Source of the DNA: Lunularia cruciata
Taxonomy: Eukaryota; Streptophyta; Marchantiopsida; Lunulariales; Lunulariaceae
Direction of reading: 5' to 3'
Length of the DNA: 64,000 bases
NCBI GenBank assembly: GCA_948567375.1
Contig: OX419758.1
Location: 43,591,001 to 43,655,000, forward strand
A program made the position numbers and the translations under genes. The notes below the pieces were generated by a model, which was not told where the DNA came from, ran no database searches, and saw nothing but the letters and a program-made list of their open reading frames with translations. Of the stretch, positions 48,626-59,660 are shown piece by piece. How positions within the stretch are numbered: position 1 is the stretch's first letter; each line of letters starts with the position of its first letter.

Positions 48626-50033
48626 TCATAACTTCGAAACTGCAGCCTCGTCAGCAAACCACACTAGTTTCCCTTTCTCAGGACTTACAAGCTTTGAAGG
48701 AACTTGTCCAAAGGGAATATCCCCACCAAAGACTAGTTTCAATTTGTCTGCTTTCCCTGATCCAGTAACTACGAAGCCAATATTAGCTGATGCATTTATC
48801 ACGGGAAGAGTAAGCGTAATCCTCTCTGGTGGTGGCTTAGGCGAGTCCTCGATCGAAGCAACCCATGTATCTGTTTTTGACACAAGGGGATGATTAGGGA
48901 AGAGAGAAGCAAGGTGTCCATCTGGTCCCATTCCCAGAAGCATGAGATCAAAGCGGGGATAATCGCCGGCCTCATTCAGCGGCACAACATTCTTCTTCAC
49001 CAGCTGCCTAATGCCAGATTCGTAATCCTCGGCAGCCTTTTGCGGTGAAAGCTGGTCGTTAATGGCGTAAATATTACCAGATGGGATAGGCACCTGAAAG
49101 CAGAAATCGTGAAATAATCGTAAACTACAGAAAATTTCATCATCATATCATCATAATGACACCACAGTTATTGCCGTAAAACCTTAAGCTCTCCTTTTAG
49201 TCAGCGGCATACTGCAATGCGTCACTTTGCAACCTTGCAAACTAATTGTAGGTATTGTTCGTAATACCTTTCCTCAAGAACTCAGTGAACATTTAGTGAC
49301 GAAGAGGGAATATGCATACCTTCGATAACAATCCATCGAGAGCGAGTTTGTAGTTGCTATCGGGGTGGTCAAGAGGAACTACACGTTCATCGGCCCAAAA
49401 TACATGCCATCTGGACCAGTCGATCTTCTCCAGGTATGGGGCCTCTGTCAATTTCCTGAAAAAGAGAATAACCGAGATCACGCTTCCGGAGTGACAAATG
49501 CACCACGCATATACATACATCCCATGGAGCTACCAAACTCTGTGATTGCCGATGTGCTTAGTTTCCTCAAGCAAACTAATCTCTAGTCGGACAAAACGAT
49601 AATGAGAAAGAAAAGAGGAGCGTTCTTCTCACCCCATCGTACTTATCAGCGAACCCCCAGACAAGACGACGCTAAAGACGCCCCTCTCCTCCACAGCAGC
49701 TTTGGAAATTTCGGCAACATACTCCGCTAGATCGGGACTAAGGTTATCCACATTCTCATAAACCCTAAGCTCCACCCCCTCCTTAACCTGAGTCGTCTTC
49801 GCCATTGCACTGTTTCTCGTCAAATTCGACCACGAATTCCTGCCTGAAATTCTATCTTCACCAATTCTTGTCGAAAATTCACCCTTAAAACCCTTAAAAC
49901 TACCCGCAGATAAACTCGAAGATCTCTCCCAACAGTGGGTGGCGTTGTATCCCAAACTCAAAGGTAACGATACAAGGGCTCCTGAAAGGGCCAGGTTCGG
50001 TCGTGCTAGAGTACTCAAACAAGGGAAGTCCAT
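48626..50033 (-). CDS. PGL: 6-phosphogluconolactonase, plastid-type, 3 exons
   Basis: It hydrolyses 6-phosphogluconolactone to 6-phosphogluconate, the second step of the oxidative pentose-phosphate pathway. Minus-strand exons 50033-49633, 49455-49320 and 49093-48626 join through GT...AG introns into 334 codons. Conserved motifs: VVLSGGSL (phosphate-binding start, residues about 123-130), WHVFWADERVVPLDHPDSNY, then LMLLGMGPDGHLASLFPNHP and GKADKL. The first about 75 residues are Ser-rich and poor in acids, as in a chloroplast transit peptide. A second Met (MAKTTQ, about residue 76) begins the conserved body and could serve a cytosolic form. The length matches plant plastid PGLs. No damaged residues seen. 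The nearest gene is the convergent hydrolase. Confidence 0.96.
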
Positions 50034-53000
50034 TCAGCTCAGCTGAAGTAGATCCGTTTTACTGCTCCTGCTTGAAACTACGAAACAATGCGTGGGCAGC
50101 TTTGATTCGAGGAACACTCTCCAGAGCTTGCATGATACTTGCCCTCGACAGGGAAAGCCAATCCTCTTCTCTTGCTCGTGTGATTTTCTGGTCTCCTCGA
50201 GGAAGCACTTGCCTTTCGTCGACTCCGACAGGCAGACTTGCAATGCTACACGTGGCCGCATACAGACTCGTCTACCCTGTCTAGTCCACGAGGATCTACT
50301 CCGTACCCCCTCGGGGCCTACGCTCCCTGACTTTTGATTCTGGAATCAAAATATTTCTGATGATGTTGACGGGACTACTCAGGGCTCTGAAAAGTATAGT
50401 TGCAGTCGCCGTTTCCGTGAGCACTGCATTAGAGGAAAAGTTACTTTAATGTAATACCGAACAAAATAAAACTATTTCACACGCTTCACACTTCAACGTG
50501 CTACACGTTCCAAATTACCTCGTTTTATTTTTCAACCAGGAAGTTTTTCGAAGTTTATGTCGTTCAATTGGATCAGCGTATCTGCAGACCATTCCAGGTA
50601 AAATAGATGATAAAAGTCAACAATGCGTTTAATAACCAAGTTCAAAACTGTCTAGGATAAAACATTTTAAAGAGAAGAAAATACACATTTGAAATTTATT
50701 GTAGCACACCATAGTCTATCTTCAGTAAAGGAGCAAGCATTACCATATTATGAATAAATCTAGAGTTAGATTGATGAATTTTGAGTACATCAAAAATTAA
50801 TGATGACGGTCAAAATATAATTATTGAAGTTGACTTGATTTACATATAATCTCATTTACCACCTAATAAAATATTTAGATGCAAATATACATACCTGTTA
50901 CATAAAAAGTTTCCTTTAATTAGATTTACAGAATAATTATTTAATCATAGAAAGCTCATTTCAAACCAAAAGACCAAGTAAAATGAATCACCTACTCATT
51001 TTACAAGGTTTATTCATTTTCAGTTCGACACTGTGACCTTCCTTTGAGACTTTTAATAAATGATATGTTATTCCATACGATATATCGTTAGAATTATGTG
51101 CAGTATACTTCAAGTAGAATTGGTATAATCAAGATAGTCGCTATTGTTACAAAATTCATGTTTTGTATGTATACTAGGAACCATCTTAACCTTCAATATG
51201 ATTTGTGACGTGGATGCTTTGATAATGTCTGGATGCAGTAAAGGTACATTTTATAACATCATTTTCAAAATCCACAGAAATGTAAATCAAGCTCTTTACA
51301 GTACATTTACATATTATTTAATTTATAAAATCTAATGTTTGAATGTTGCCTTTTTGAAGCAACTCTATTGACCAATAATTTTATTAATAAATAAATTTAT
51401 AATACAATAATTTATTATTGAAGGATAAATTTATAAATCTCATTCAGTTCCCAAAAGATGAATAAGCCCTTAACCACTGTTTGGCTTTATATTATTTACT
51501 GCGAGTTGATAACATATATTCATAATATATGTTATCAACATATATTCTGATATGTTGATATCAGAATATGTACTTAAAGACTTAAGACTAAGATCTGTAT
51601 TTCATGTTGTGAGGATGAACAGCAATAAACTTCATTTTTTTCTATTCAGACGAATGATTGTTAGGCTCTGTGGTTTAGATTTCATTGTTTAATAAGAATA
51701 TTACTGATATATTAATCAGTTAAAAATTTCCTTACCAATGAAAGGTAAATTAATTTGCGCAATAGGCCAAAGACTATTCCATATTAGTTATTTGACATTG
51801 AATGGAATACTAGTAACCTTAGATGGAATAATCCATAATATCTTGGGCTAACTCAGCAACCCATCTGAACTAACTTAGCATATTGTCTACTAATATCAAG
51901 AAGAAAGAGAGAGATATACATATATATAGAGAGAGGCTATATTGGCCATCCACTATTTATAATCGAGTAGAAGAAATAACAAACTTTCAAAATGAGAAAG
52001 TGTTTTTATGTAGCAAATGCACTGTTTGTATATGACAAAAATGTTTGTTATCTATCCCAATATGTCTCATATATTTAATTAAACTTCCCAATAAGTTTAC
52101 TGTTATTATTTATTTTCTACCCAAAAATCAATTTAAGAAATTAGTTAAACCTAGTTATCATGACTTTTATCATAATTTAGAATAAAATTTCATAAATTAA
52201 AGAAAAATAATAAGTAAAATGCTACCTTCAATTCAATGCATGTTCAGAATTGAAAACATAAGACATTCATTTCAAAAGACGGAAACATGAGATTGGGTGT
52301 TGAGGTGGAACTTAATCTAACGAAGTGTATGTTTTATATTTGGTTCAAGTCTTAACAAGTGTCTCTAGGAAAAAAAAACATGAAATAGAGTGATACACAA
52401 ATAAAGGAAGAGAGAGAAAGAAAGAGAGAAAGAAAGGCTAAAACTTACACAAAAATTTCATGTGAGTGAAAATGTTTGAAAATTCATGCTTATCAAAGTT
52501 TCAAAATCTTCTGCAGAAAGAAAACATAGAGTTGGAGAGGTGTAACACAATAAAATGTAGAAAATAGAGAAAAAATTCATTAAGAGAAAATTACATATGC
52601 ATACAAAAGTTGAATCCTTTACTAAAGACAGTATTTATATATTTATATATTTATATATAGCTCTAATTGTTATGCACAGGTGCATAATTCTACCATTATG
52701 TATTATATCACTTAGATTAATATACTCATGGGCATGTGCTTATACAATCAATTATTATGCAATAGCTTTATAAATGAGCCCAAATACTATAATAGAAACA
52801 TAATAAAAACTATTAAATCTTTAAATTTTCATCTTAAGTATATAGATTAATATATTCATGAGTGCATCATATACAGTAACAAAAACCTCCGTATCCAAAC
52901 TCATTACTTTATATTAGAAAAAAAATAAATATTAAAAATATTATTAATATTAAAAATTTCTTAAGGAAAAATGTCATTGTATATATTTTTCTTACCGATA

Positions 53001-53185
53001 AAATATATCAAAGAGAGATTCAATAAAAATTCAATTAGAGATTTTTTATGATTTTTTCTACAAAAGTGACATCTAGTATCACAATCAAGAATTAAGAATG
53101 TACATTCAATGATTAATCATTTAAATTTTTCCTTATCTCTTTTTTATGATACTAGAAACCAATTTTGTTGAGAAGATCATCAACA
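50034..53185. other. Upstream region of PGL, then AT-rich gene-free DNA
   Basis: 50034-50440 is the likely promoter and 5' UTR of the lactonase. Its composition is like the gene, and frames there show no motif. From about 50440 to 53160 the DNA is very AT-rich with no frame of interest. GA-rich simple sequence occurs near 51900 and 52410-52440, a TATAT repeat near 52630-52660, and a double palindrome at 51506-51569. Confidence 0.55.
51506..51569. repeat. Two adjacent AT-rich palindromes
   Basis: TTGATAACATATATT (51506-51520) pairs perfectly with 51524-51538 around CAT. ATATTCTGATA (51542-51552) pairs perfectly with 51559-51569 around TGTTGA. Only three bases separate the two hairpins. Confidence 0.93.
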
Positions 53186-53272
53186 GAGAAAAAAGGTGAC
53201 CGTGTAGGAAAAACAAAGGATGGGAAGACCCCATCAAGCCGTACAAGGGAGAGACAAAAAGGTAACATGGGG

Positions 53273-53839
53273 CTAAGCCCCAATAGAGTCTAAATGATAA
53301 ATCTGCCCTACCGCACCTAAGATATCCGAGCTATGCAAGTCGTACAGTCTACACACAACTAGAGCATCCAAAGAAACATCACCTAATGTGATTACTCTCT
53401 TATGGATTGCACCAGCCACTGCCCTCTGTAGAGCAATGGACACACGCTGTCTAAAATATGCTACAAAGTATGAGAGTGAGAGTGGTACCCCCTGACGCCT
53501 AACATGATAAGCTCTCATGCACTCCTTGACAAATGTGTCAAATGCCGTATCAATTGCTCCATATAACTCCAAGGCTAGAGGAACAAAGAGGTGACCTCGC
53601 TGCATGCCCTTGTACTTGGAGACCTTGCGACCTGCTGCTGCACTCGCCACCCATCTAGGAAGATGGGTAATCACTCCCTCTGAAATTGTATCCCACATAG
53701 GGTCCGTAACCATGACATCCGCTACTATCACTTGATCATCTTGGACCAAGTATAAGTCTGCCCTGACATGTATCGTCTGCAAGGCATACGAACGCTCCCT
53801 CCAAGCCAAGTATCCACTCTCTTGTGCCATAGCAAACAT
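53273..53839 (-). pseudogene. Restriction-like endonuclease domain (non-LTR copy 2)
   Basis: A 188-codon open frame follows the knuckle. Residues R26-A-D28, a hydrophobic strand VIVADVMV with D41, the segment RKVSKYKG with K75, and LALELYG with E91 are arranged like the PD-(D/E)XK-type nuclease at the C terminus of R2-, CRE- and NeSL-like non-LTR proteins. That nuclease nicks the target to prime reverse transcription. The assignment rests on motif order, not on a search. The frame is open to a stop at 53273, but the protein lacks an intact RT and its start is internal, so it is a remnant. The same domain is damaged in copy 1. Confidence 0.7.
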
Positions 53840-54241
53840 TATGTCTCTAATGGCATCATGGGTAGCTATCCTCTGTCTTCCAAAAGGACACTATGTCATG
53901 TGGACCGCTGCTGCATCTAGTGTAGAGCCACACTCACAAGTGAGTAATGAAGATGCAGATGGGTGGACCAAACCTAGGCGAAACCTCATCGCTGTAGAGA
54001 AAGTAGCTGGTGCGAGTTAGAAAGCCCTAATGCAGGGTCGAGCCATGATCCAAGAGCATGCACCCTTGCCAGAGCAAGAGAGTAGACGCGCTCTAGTAGC
54101 CTGAGGAATGGACAAGTCGACTAAGAGAGAATGTAGCGTATGCTCACATTGTCGCTCCATCAAGGAAGACTGTAAACCTCTAGTCCAATCTGATGATAGT
54201 GAAGCAAAGAGTGGAAATCCTCTTGTGCTCGTGGGGATAGA

Positions 54242-54922
54242 CTATCTCGTCTGCCGCAATAACATCTGGAGAGAAAAGGATCCTCCCTCCACCTCCGTCA
54301 CATAAGTCTCCAAAACCGGCCTATCAGCAACCACAAAACAAGAGGAAAGTAGGGGTGCCGAGAAAGCCCAACTACCCAAAAATGCTATAGGTGCCGTCTC
54401 CTCTATAGAGAGCAAGCCAACCCCACCACATGAGATCGACAGAGCCGTCTGTCTACGTGCCAAATCCCCTATCACACACTCAAAGGTCCTTGGTCCAATA
54501 CTATCACCAAAGACTCCCATAATCCTCCTATCAAATGCTCTCAGATGTGACAAGAAGGACGATGAGGTAGGATCTATACGGATGAGGTAGGATGGTCAAC
54601 AAGCAATACTAGAAGAGAGTATACCAAATGCCACCTGCGGATCTCCTAGTAATGGAAGGTCATCCACATGGAGAACATCCTCTGCAAGGGTAGCGTCTAA
54701 GAAGCGTGTGACAAAATCCTCCGATCCTATTGGCACTCCAAGAACACAAAGTCCATCTGTGGATGTGATATACCCCTTGGGAAGCTCAAGGTGGGGAGGG
54801 ATACCTAAAGGGGACCATGCACTACACTTTAACACCTTGACTCTCAAGCCTACTAGATGAAGCTCGGTAGTCAAGTAGTCAAAGGCTTGCCTAATCTGAT
54901 CTACAAGGCCTACGATGTGTGT
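54242..54922 (-). pseudogene. Reverse transcriptase C-terminal part (non-LTR copy 2)
   Basis: Two frames (54937-54596 and 54553-54242) cover the end of the palm and the thumb: THIVGLVDQ, LKCSAWSPLGIPPHLE, LCVLGVPIGSEDFV, then LRAFDRRIMGVFGD and CGGVGLLSIEETAP. The apparent catalytic aspartates just upstream (GATGAT at about 54928) belong to the target-site duplication, not to the element. They only coincidentally continue the sense. Confidence 0.85.
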
Positions 54923-54936
54923 GAAGATCATCAACA

Positions 54937-55271
54937 AGGATAAATAAAATCATTAAATATTAAATATAAATAATTTTTTCTTGTGAAAAGAAGTAATAAT
55001 CAAATCAATAAAGGTAATAGTTTTGTAATTACAATAAGTTATTCAAGATTAAGTCCATAATTATACATCTTAAAGGTTTGAACTATGATAAAGTTGATGT
55101 GTATAACATTATTTCTAGATGAATTAGATTAACTGATAGAGAAACATATGCTTGGAGTATGAGGTATTATCTTGAGGGAACATATATGAGAAGTGATGTA
55201 TATCTCTAATAATTGGTTGAAATTATAATAAACAAGTAAAAGTAACTTAAAAGCTATTACTTGTAGAGTAA
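54937..55271. other. AT-rich spacer, no gene
   Basis: AT-rich DNA between the target-site duplication of the non-LTR copy and the family A LTR. No frame or motif seen. Confidence 0.6.
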
Positions 55272-56022
55272 TGTAATACCAAGGGTTAGCCATATGATCT
55301 AGATGTGAAATTTGGTTTGGTAACATCTAGAATGATGTTATACATGATGGTCAAAATAGATCAGATAGAAGTATCACCAAAAGAGTACTTCTACTAATAG
55401 GGCAGAAACCGAAATAGACTTGAGAACCTTAGAACCAATAGCTAGACATATGATTTAAAGGTGAGAATTGTTTTGGTAACATCTGGAAGGATGTTACACA
55501 TGATGGACTAAACAGATCAGAAAGAGGTATCACCAAAAGGGGACTTCTACTAATAGAGTAGGAACCGAAATATGCCTGAAATCTTTGAAGGCAATTTCGG
55601 AGGCCTAAATGGATGAATTAGGCCTTGAAAATGTGCAAATTCCCACCCCCCCCAACAAAGGAAAGGTTGGCCTTCCCTCCCCCCTGCTTTGTCTCGTCGA
55701 GAGCTTTCCAACGGTACCTTACATGATTTTGAGATTCCTACAGGAAGATTCCCTAAAAGATTCCCTAAAAGATTCCCTCCGGTCAAAGCTTGTTTGACCA
55801 ACCAGATAGGACCTAGACCAGACAGGTCACCCATCCAAGTAAGTAATCCAAGGGTGGAGCTTGCTGACATGTCACCTATCTGTGTCTCTAATCCTATGGT
55901 GGAGCTTCCTTGGAGGAGATCCTCTTTGTCTATATAATAAAGGGAAGGTGCTCCCTTGGAGCATCGAATGTTTGAGTGTGCAATCTGTATTTTCTCTCTT
56001 CTCTTGTCCTCGGAGTATTACA
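55272..56022 (+). mobile_element. 5' LTR, family A (751 bp)
   Basis: It starts TGTAATACC and ends GTATTACA, giving 8-bp inverted termini TGTAATAC/GTATTACA, and is followed by the primer-binding site. Inside is an imperfect duplication of about 170 bp (TTTGGTAACATCTrGAA.GATGTTA..CATGATGG, starting about 55310 and 55470). A TATA-like TATATAATAA lies at 55931-55940, about 90 bp before the LTR end, a suitable place for the promoter. Confidence 0.93.
55931..55940 (+). promoter_or_regulatory. TATA box of the family A LTR
   Basis: TATATAATAA in the downstream third of the LTR. It is the only TATA-like element at a distance that would start transcripts shortly before the primer-binding site. Confidence 0.55.
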
Positions 56023-56023
56023 A

Positions 56024-56035
56024 TGGTATCAGAGC
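56024..56035 (+). promoter_or_regulatory. Primer-binding site, initiator tRNA-Met
   Basis: TGGTATCAGAGC, a perfect match to the common plant LTR-retrotransposon primer site, one base after the LTR end. Confidence 0.95.
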
Positions 56036-56162
56036 GAGTGTTCTAGTCCAAGAGAGTGGATCACCCCTCTTGGAATAGCACGAACTACTGAAACTGAGTA
56101 ATGTGAGGTGGAGAACATAGAGTAATTGCAAGACTTAGGAAGGACTTTAGAGAGCGGATGGG

Positions 56163-57713
56163 ATGGATGCGCCGGGGGGACAATTTCCCGCACCTAACTT
56201 TCCATTCTCAAACCCATTCCACATCAAGGTTATGTACATCCAGCGTGAGCAGATGAGGGTATCACTAGTTTATCACTTTGGTGCGGAATTCATGGACAAA
56301 GTGATGAACTCACCAAACCCGGTGATTCTACCTATGGTGATATACGACAAAGAGTGGGATTTGACAATCTACATTCTATTATGATGTAATGGATATGAAT
56401 GTTCCGAATCCTCTCCCTTTCAATACTCAAGTAGAAATTTGTTATGTAGTGAGACCGAAAGTGATGTTTAGAGATTTTGTGGTTAGGAATTTTGGTGAGG
56501 AGTATTATCAACAAGTGATATCTTCGGAGGTCCCAATGGTAGTTCCGATAGTTCGTGTGCCTTCCAGAGTGATCATATTGACTCTGTATTGAAGTAGACA
56601 TTAGCAGTTGAGTGTCGCAGGAACCATGGATCCGCAATTGCAAGAGTTGGTGCAAGGAATGCAAGGCATGTTGAATGAATTTCGAGAGATTAAGATGACC
56701 ATGGAGACATTACAAAGTCAAGTGCAGATCCTCAGGAACGATCAGGCCATGCAAAAAGAAGAGCCATCTCAAAACCCAGTACCTGCGACTGAAGTACTTG
56801 GAGAGGCACCCGTGCCTACGAACCCTATCAATGATGAAGCCACATTGCTACTTCGGATGAAGAAGACCTGCAACATCGAGCCTTACAAGGGGCAACGTAC
56901 GATGGGAGTAGTGGAAAATTGGATCTCAAGAATGAATCGATATTTTTGCTTGTTCTCAATAGAGATCACAGAGCATGCTGCAGGTGTGTTTGCATGTGGA
57001 TACTTGACCGATAAAGCCCTCACATGGTATGATGCTTCGGAACGATCCATGCTGGCAGAGAGAAGGGAGGTCACATGGACAGCAAAGCAAGAAGGACTGC
57101 TGAAGAATTTCCAATTGGTGGATTCTGTGCAGATGGCTCGAACCCGACTATGGGGATTGAGACAGAAGAATAGTGTACAAGAGTATGTGGAGGCATTTCT
57201 GGATCTACAAGTCGCAATTACCAACATGAGTCTAGCAGAGGCTCTCGACAATTTCAAACAAGGGTTGAAAGAGCGGATTCGCCAAGAAGTCATGGTGCAA
57301 AACCCTCGCATGGTATTTGAAGCTATTGCTTGTGCGTAGAGAATAGCAGGAGCATTAGGTGGAGGTGAAGGAGTAGTTCCACCTCAACATTATCGGGCAA
57401 AAATACCACACATGGGTGGACCGTACCGATGGAATTGGGCAACCTTTGATTCCGGGATCAAGGAGCACGGCCGCTTCAAAGGGAGCGGGGACGGGTAGAA
57501 GAACAAAGAGATGGAGTCCCACGAGGAGAAGGGACTCAAGGAGAACAACGCTGTTGTTACAATTGTGGCCATATTGGGCACATATCTACCAATTGTTGCA
57601 CTTGTTTCCCTAGAGGCCCTCGGCCTTTGTACAGGCGATCTTTGAGCAACATGGAGAGGCACATTGAAGAGGAGAAGGTGGAAACCACTTCGGAAAACAA
57701 AGATCGCCAATAA
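56163..57713 (+). pseudogene. gag polyprotein (family A), broken
   Basis: The capsid/nucleocapsid precursor. It starts at the ATG at 56163 after a 127-base leader. The frame is interrupted by stops at about 56385 and 56593 and by TAG at about 57338-57340 (FEAIACA, stop, RIAGALGGG). The older copy has a glutamine codon there. The main open part is 56608-57339, with a predicted coiled coil (LQELVQGMQGMLNEFREI) and the gag core (GYLTDKALTWYDASERS, KNFQLVDS, LKERIRQE). The nucleocapsid knuckle CYNCGHIGHISTNC (57555-57596) lies in another frame, so at least one frameshift occurs between about 57430 and 57550. The first two pieces look like tandem copies of one module of about 55 residues. Confidence 0.85.
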
Positions 57714-57807
57714 ATGTACCTCGCGGCCTTACTGGCTCAATAAGGAAGTAGAGAAGCGAGGGAAGGAAGAAGAATAATGCGCAAAGATCCCGAAGGCAAC
57801 CTCACAA

Positions 57808-58260
57808 TTGATTGTCGTGAATGGAATCCTAGAAGGTAATCAAGTGAGAGTATTAATAGATCCGAGAGCAACAAAGAATTTCTTGTCTCGCTCTATTGCA
57901 ATAAGCTTGGGAATGGATCTAGAGAGAGATGGAAGTGAAGAAGTAGAGTTACCAAATGGGCAAACAGAGAGGATTGAATCATTACCTAGACAGGTAACTC
58001 TCTCTGTAGGAGAATATCAGGAAGCAATTGAGTGGCGAGTGATATAGTTAGCCCGTTATGATGCAATCTTAGGCATGCCATGGATGGAGCAGTACAATCC
58101 AATGGTGGATTGGAGGAAGAAAGTAGTGAGAACCCACCAATGGTCAATCATTGGGGTTAAAGAAAAATCACACAGGCAGAAACTACCTCTATATGTCGTA
58201 GGGACAACAACTGTCTGTAAGACCGATAGATGTTTTATGAGTCTATTAAGAGAAGTCCAG
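57808..58260 (+). pseudogene. Aspartic protease region (family A), broken
   Basis: The frame reads VVNGILEGNQVRVLIDPRATKNFLS. The position and context equal the retroviral-type protease motif VLIDSGATHNFIS, but the catalytic DSG is here DPR, so it should be inactive. A TAG at 58045-58047 interrupts [15 protein letters not shown], the conserved second half. The frame resumes and continues into the pre-RT linker. Confidence 0.8.
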
Positions 58261-58983
58261 AGTGCACAACTCGCTGGACAAATTCCTGAGAAATTGAAGG
58301 ATGTGGTGGATGAGTTTCAAGATGTCTTTCCCGATGATCTACCCTTAGGATTACCACCTAAAAGGCGAGTAGATCACAAAATAGAGACACTCCCGGGGAA
58401 GACACCTCCTTGTAAGGCCCCATATCGCCTATCACCTCATGAGTTGGAGGAGTGTAAGACTCAAATTGAGGAGATGCTACAAAAAGGGTTCATCCAACCT
58501 AACGTATCACCATATGGGGCCCCTGTCTTGTTTGTGAAGAAGAAGGATGGTACAATGCGCATGTGCATTGACTATCGGGGTCTCAATCAGCAAACATGAA
58601 GAACAAATACCCCTTACATCGCATGGATGACCTGTTTGATCAACTCCATGGAGCGAGATACTTCACCAAACTGGACTTGTGGAGCGGTTACAATCAAATC
58701 CAAATTGCAGAGGATGTGTACAAAACTACCTTTCAAACCAGGTATGGCCACTTTGAGTATCTTGTGATGCCTTTTGGCCTCACCAATGCGCCTGCCACTT
58801 TCATGAGCCTAATGAATGACATATTTCGTCCATACTTGGATAAGTCTGTTATCGTCTTCTTGGATGATATCTTAGTATATAGTAGCACGATGACAGAACA
58901 CAAACAACATCTCCAAGAGGTCCTCCAGATTCTAAGACAGAATCAGTTGTGTGCCAAAATCTCAAAGTGTGAGTTTGGCAAGT
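58261..58983 (+). pseudogene. Reverse transcriptase N-terminal half (family A)
   Basis: Ty3/gypsy RT. The first frame (to 58599) ends in [21 protein letters not shown] and LNQQT. After a small frameshift the second frame (58596-58983) continues with [14 protein letters not shown] (first catalytic Asp), [15 protein letters not shown] and [12 protein letters not shown] (catalytic LDD pair). It stops at CEFGKL, where the foreign LTR begins at 58984. The rest of RT, RNase H and integrase are outside the window. Confidence 0.92.
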
Positions 58984-59645
58984 TGTCGTGCGTATATACA
59001 TCGCTACACAACATACATCGCTGTCAACATCATACACTATAAAAGCACAACTCACACATAAGTCATACATAGACTCTAAAGTGCCACAATAATCAGATTG
59101 CTTAACACTCTCAACTCAACTCAACTCAGATCAGTACTTGATCTGTCACTCTATAAACTGCCAACAACTAGGCACTGATTACAGTCAAGCCACACCCACT
59201 CAAGCATAGAGAATCCAGGTGATGCTCGCCGGCCTCTGTCCACCATAGCCAGGAACTCGAAGGCTCAACATCAGAGAAGTGAGCTCTCTGGAGCTCACTT
59301 TGAAACTATACCCCCTGGACTCGAGCTAGCCCTGAAACCCTAACAGTCCCGCTGACGGCACACTCGACGGTGCAAACGGTGCAAAGTGACGGTGGGCCCC
59401 ATCGTGAAGTCAGTACCCCAAACACAAAATCTAACCGTCGGAAAGTAGTCCCTGAGAAATTGCTAGAATAACTCTAACTACCATCACTGGAACTCCAGTA
59501 TCCGAGCATCTAGATGCGGAACTACAAATGGCGTGATAGTTGTCGTGCGTATATACATCGCTACACAACATACATCGCTGTCAACATCATACACTATAAA
59601 AGCACAACTCACACATAAGTCATACATAGACTCTAAAGTGCCACA
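58984..59645 (-). mobile_element. 3' LTR (662 bp) with identical 105-bp units at both ends
   Basis: On the plus strand it starts TGTCGTGCG and ends GTGCCACA. The 105-bp unit 58984-59088 is repeated, identical by eye, at 59541-59645. Both units have TG...CA ends of their own. The 452 bp between them carry ACTCAACTCAACTCAACTC near 59104-59122 and a short palindrome AGTGAGCTC/GAGCTCACT near 59278-59299. The boundary on the left is set by the family A reading frame, on the right by the polypurine tract. Confidence 0.85.
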
Positions 59646-59660
59646 ATTGCCCCCCTAGCT
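59646..59660 (-). promoter_or_regulatory. Polypurine tract next to 3' LTR
   Basis: The sense (minus) strand reads GCTAGGGGGGCAAT immediately before TGTGGCAC. This purine run is where plus-strand DNA synthesis would be primed, and it defines the LTR edge at 59645. Confidence 0.8.

Larger units (their letters stand above)
53186..54922 (-). mobile_element. Non-LTR retrotransposon copy 2, 5' truncated, 14-bp TSD
   Basis: The direct repeat GAAGATCATCAACA lies at 53172-53185 and at 54923-54936 and brackets the element. The sense strand runs from 54922 (ACACACATCGTAGG, just after the catalytic DD codons of RT) to 53186, ending CGGTCACC followed by TTTTTTCTC. The truncated 5' end plus a TSD of this length is the signature of target-primed reverse transcription. 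Coding parts: RT remainder 54922-54596, thumb 54553-54242, knuckle near 53930, endonuclease 53839-53273. It is better preserved than copy 1 but lacks the RT active site. Confidence 0.93.
55272..58983 (+). mobile_element. Younger family A Ty3/gypsy element, 5' half
   Basis: It runs 5' LTR, primer-binding site, gag with CCHC knuckle, protease and reverse transcriptase, and is cut in the RT fingers-to-connection region (CEFGKL) at 58983 by the methyltransferase-bearing element. The remainder should lie beyond 64000. It is far better preserved than the copy at 2226-6939, but each gene has at least one stop or frameshift. Several of these are TAG where the older copy or the family consensus has CAG/CAA. 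Confidence 0.92.

Noticed and set aside
54923-54936. GATGAT codons that look like the catalytic Asp pair of RT just before the copy 2 frame
   Set aside because: The bases belong to the 14-bp target-site duplication that is also found at 53172-53185, so the element starts after them.
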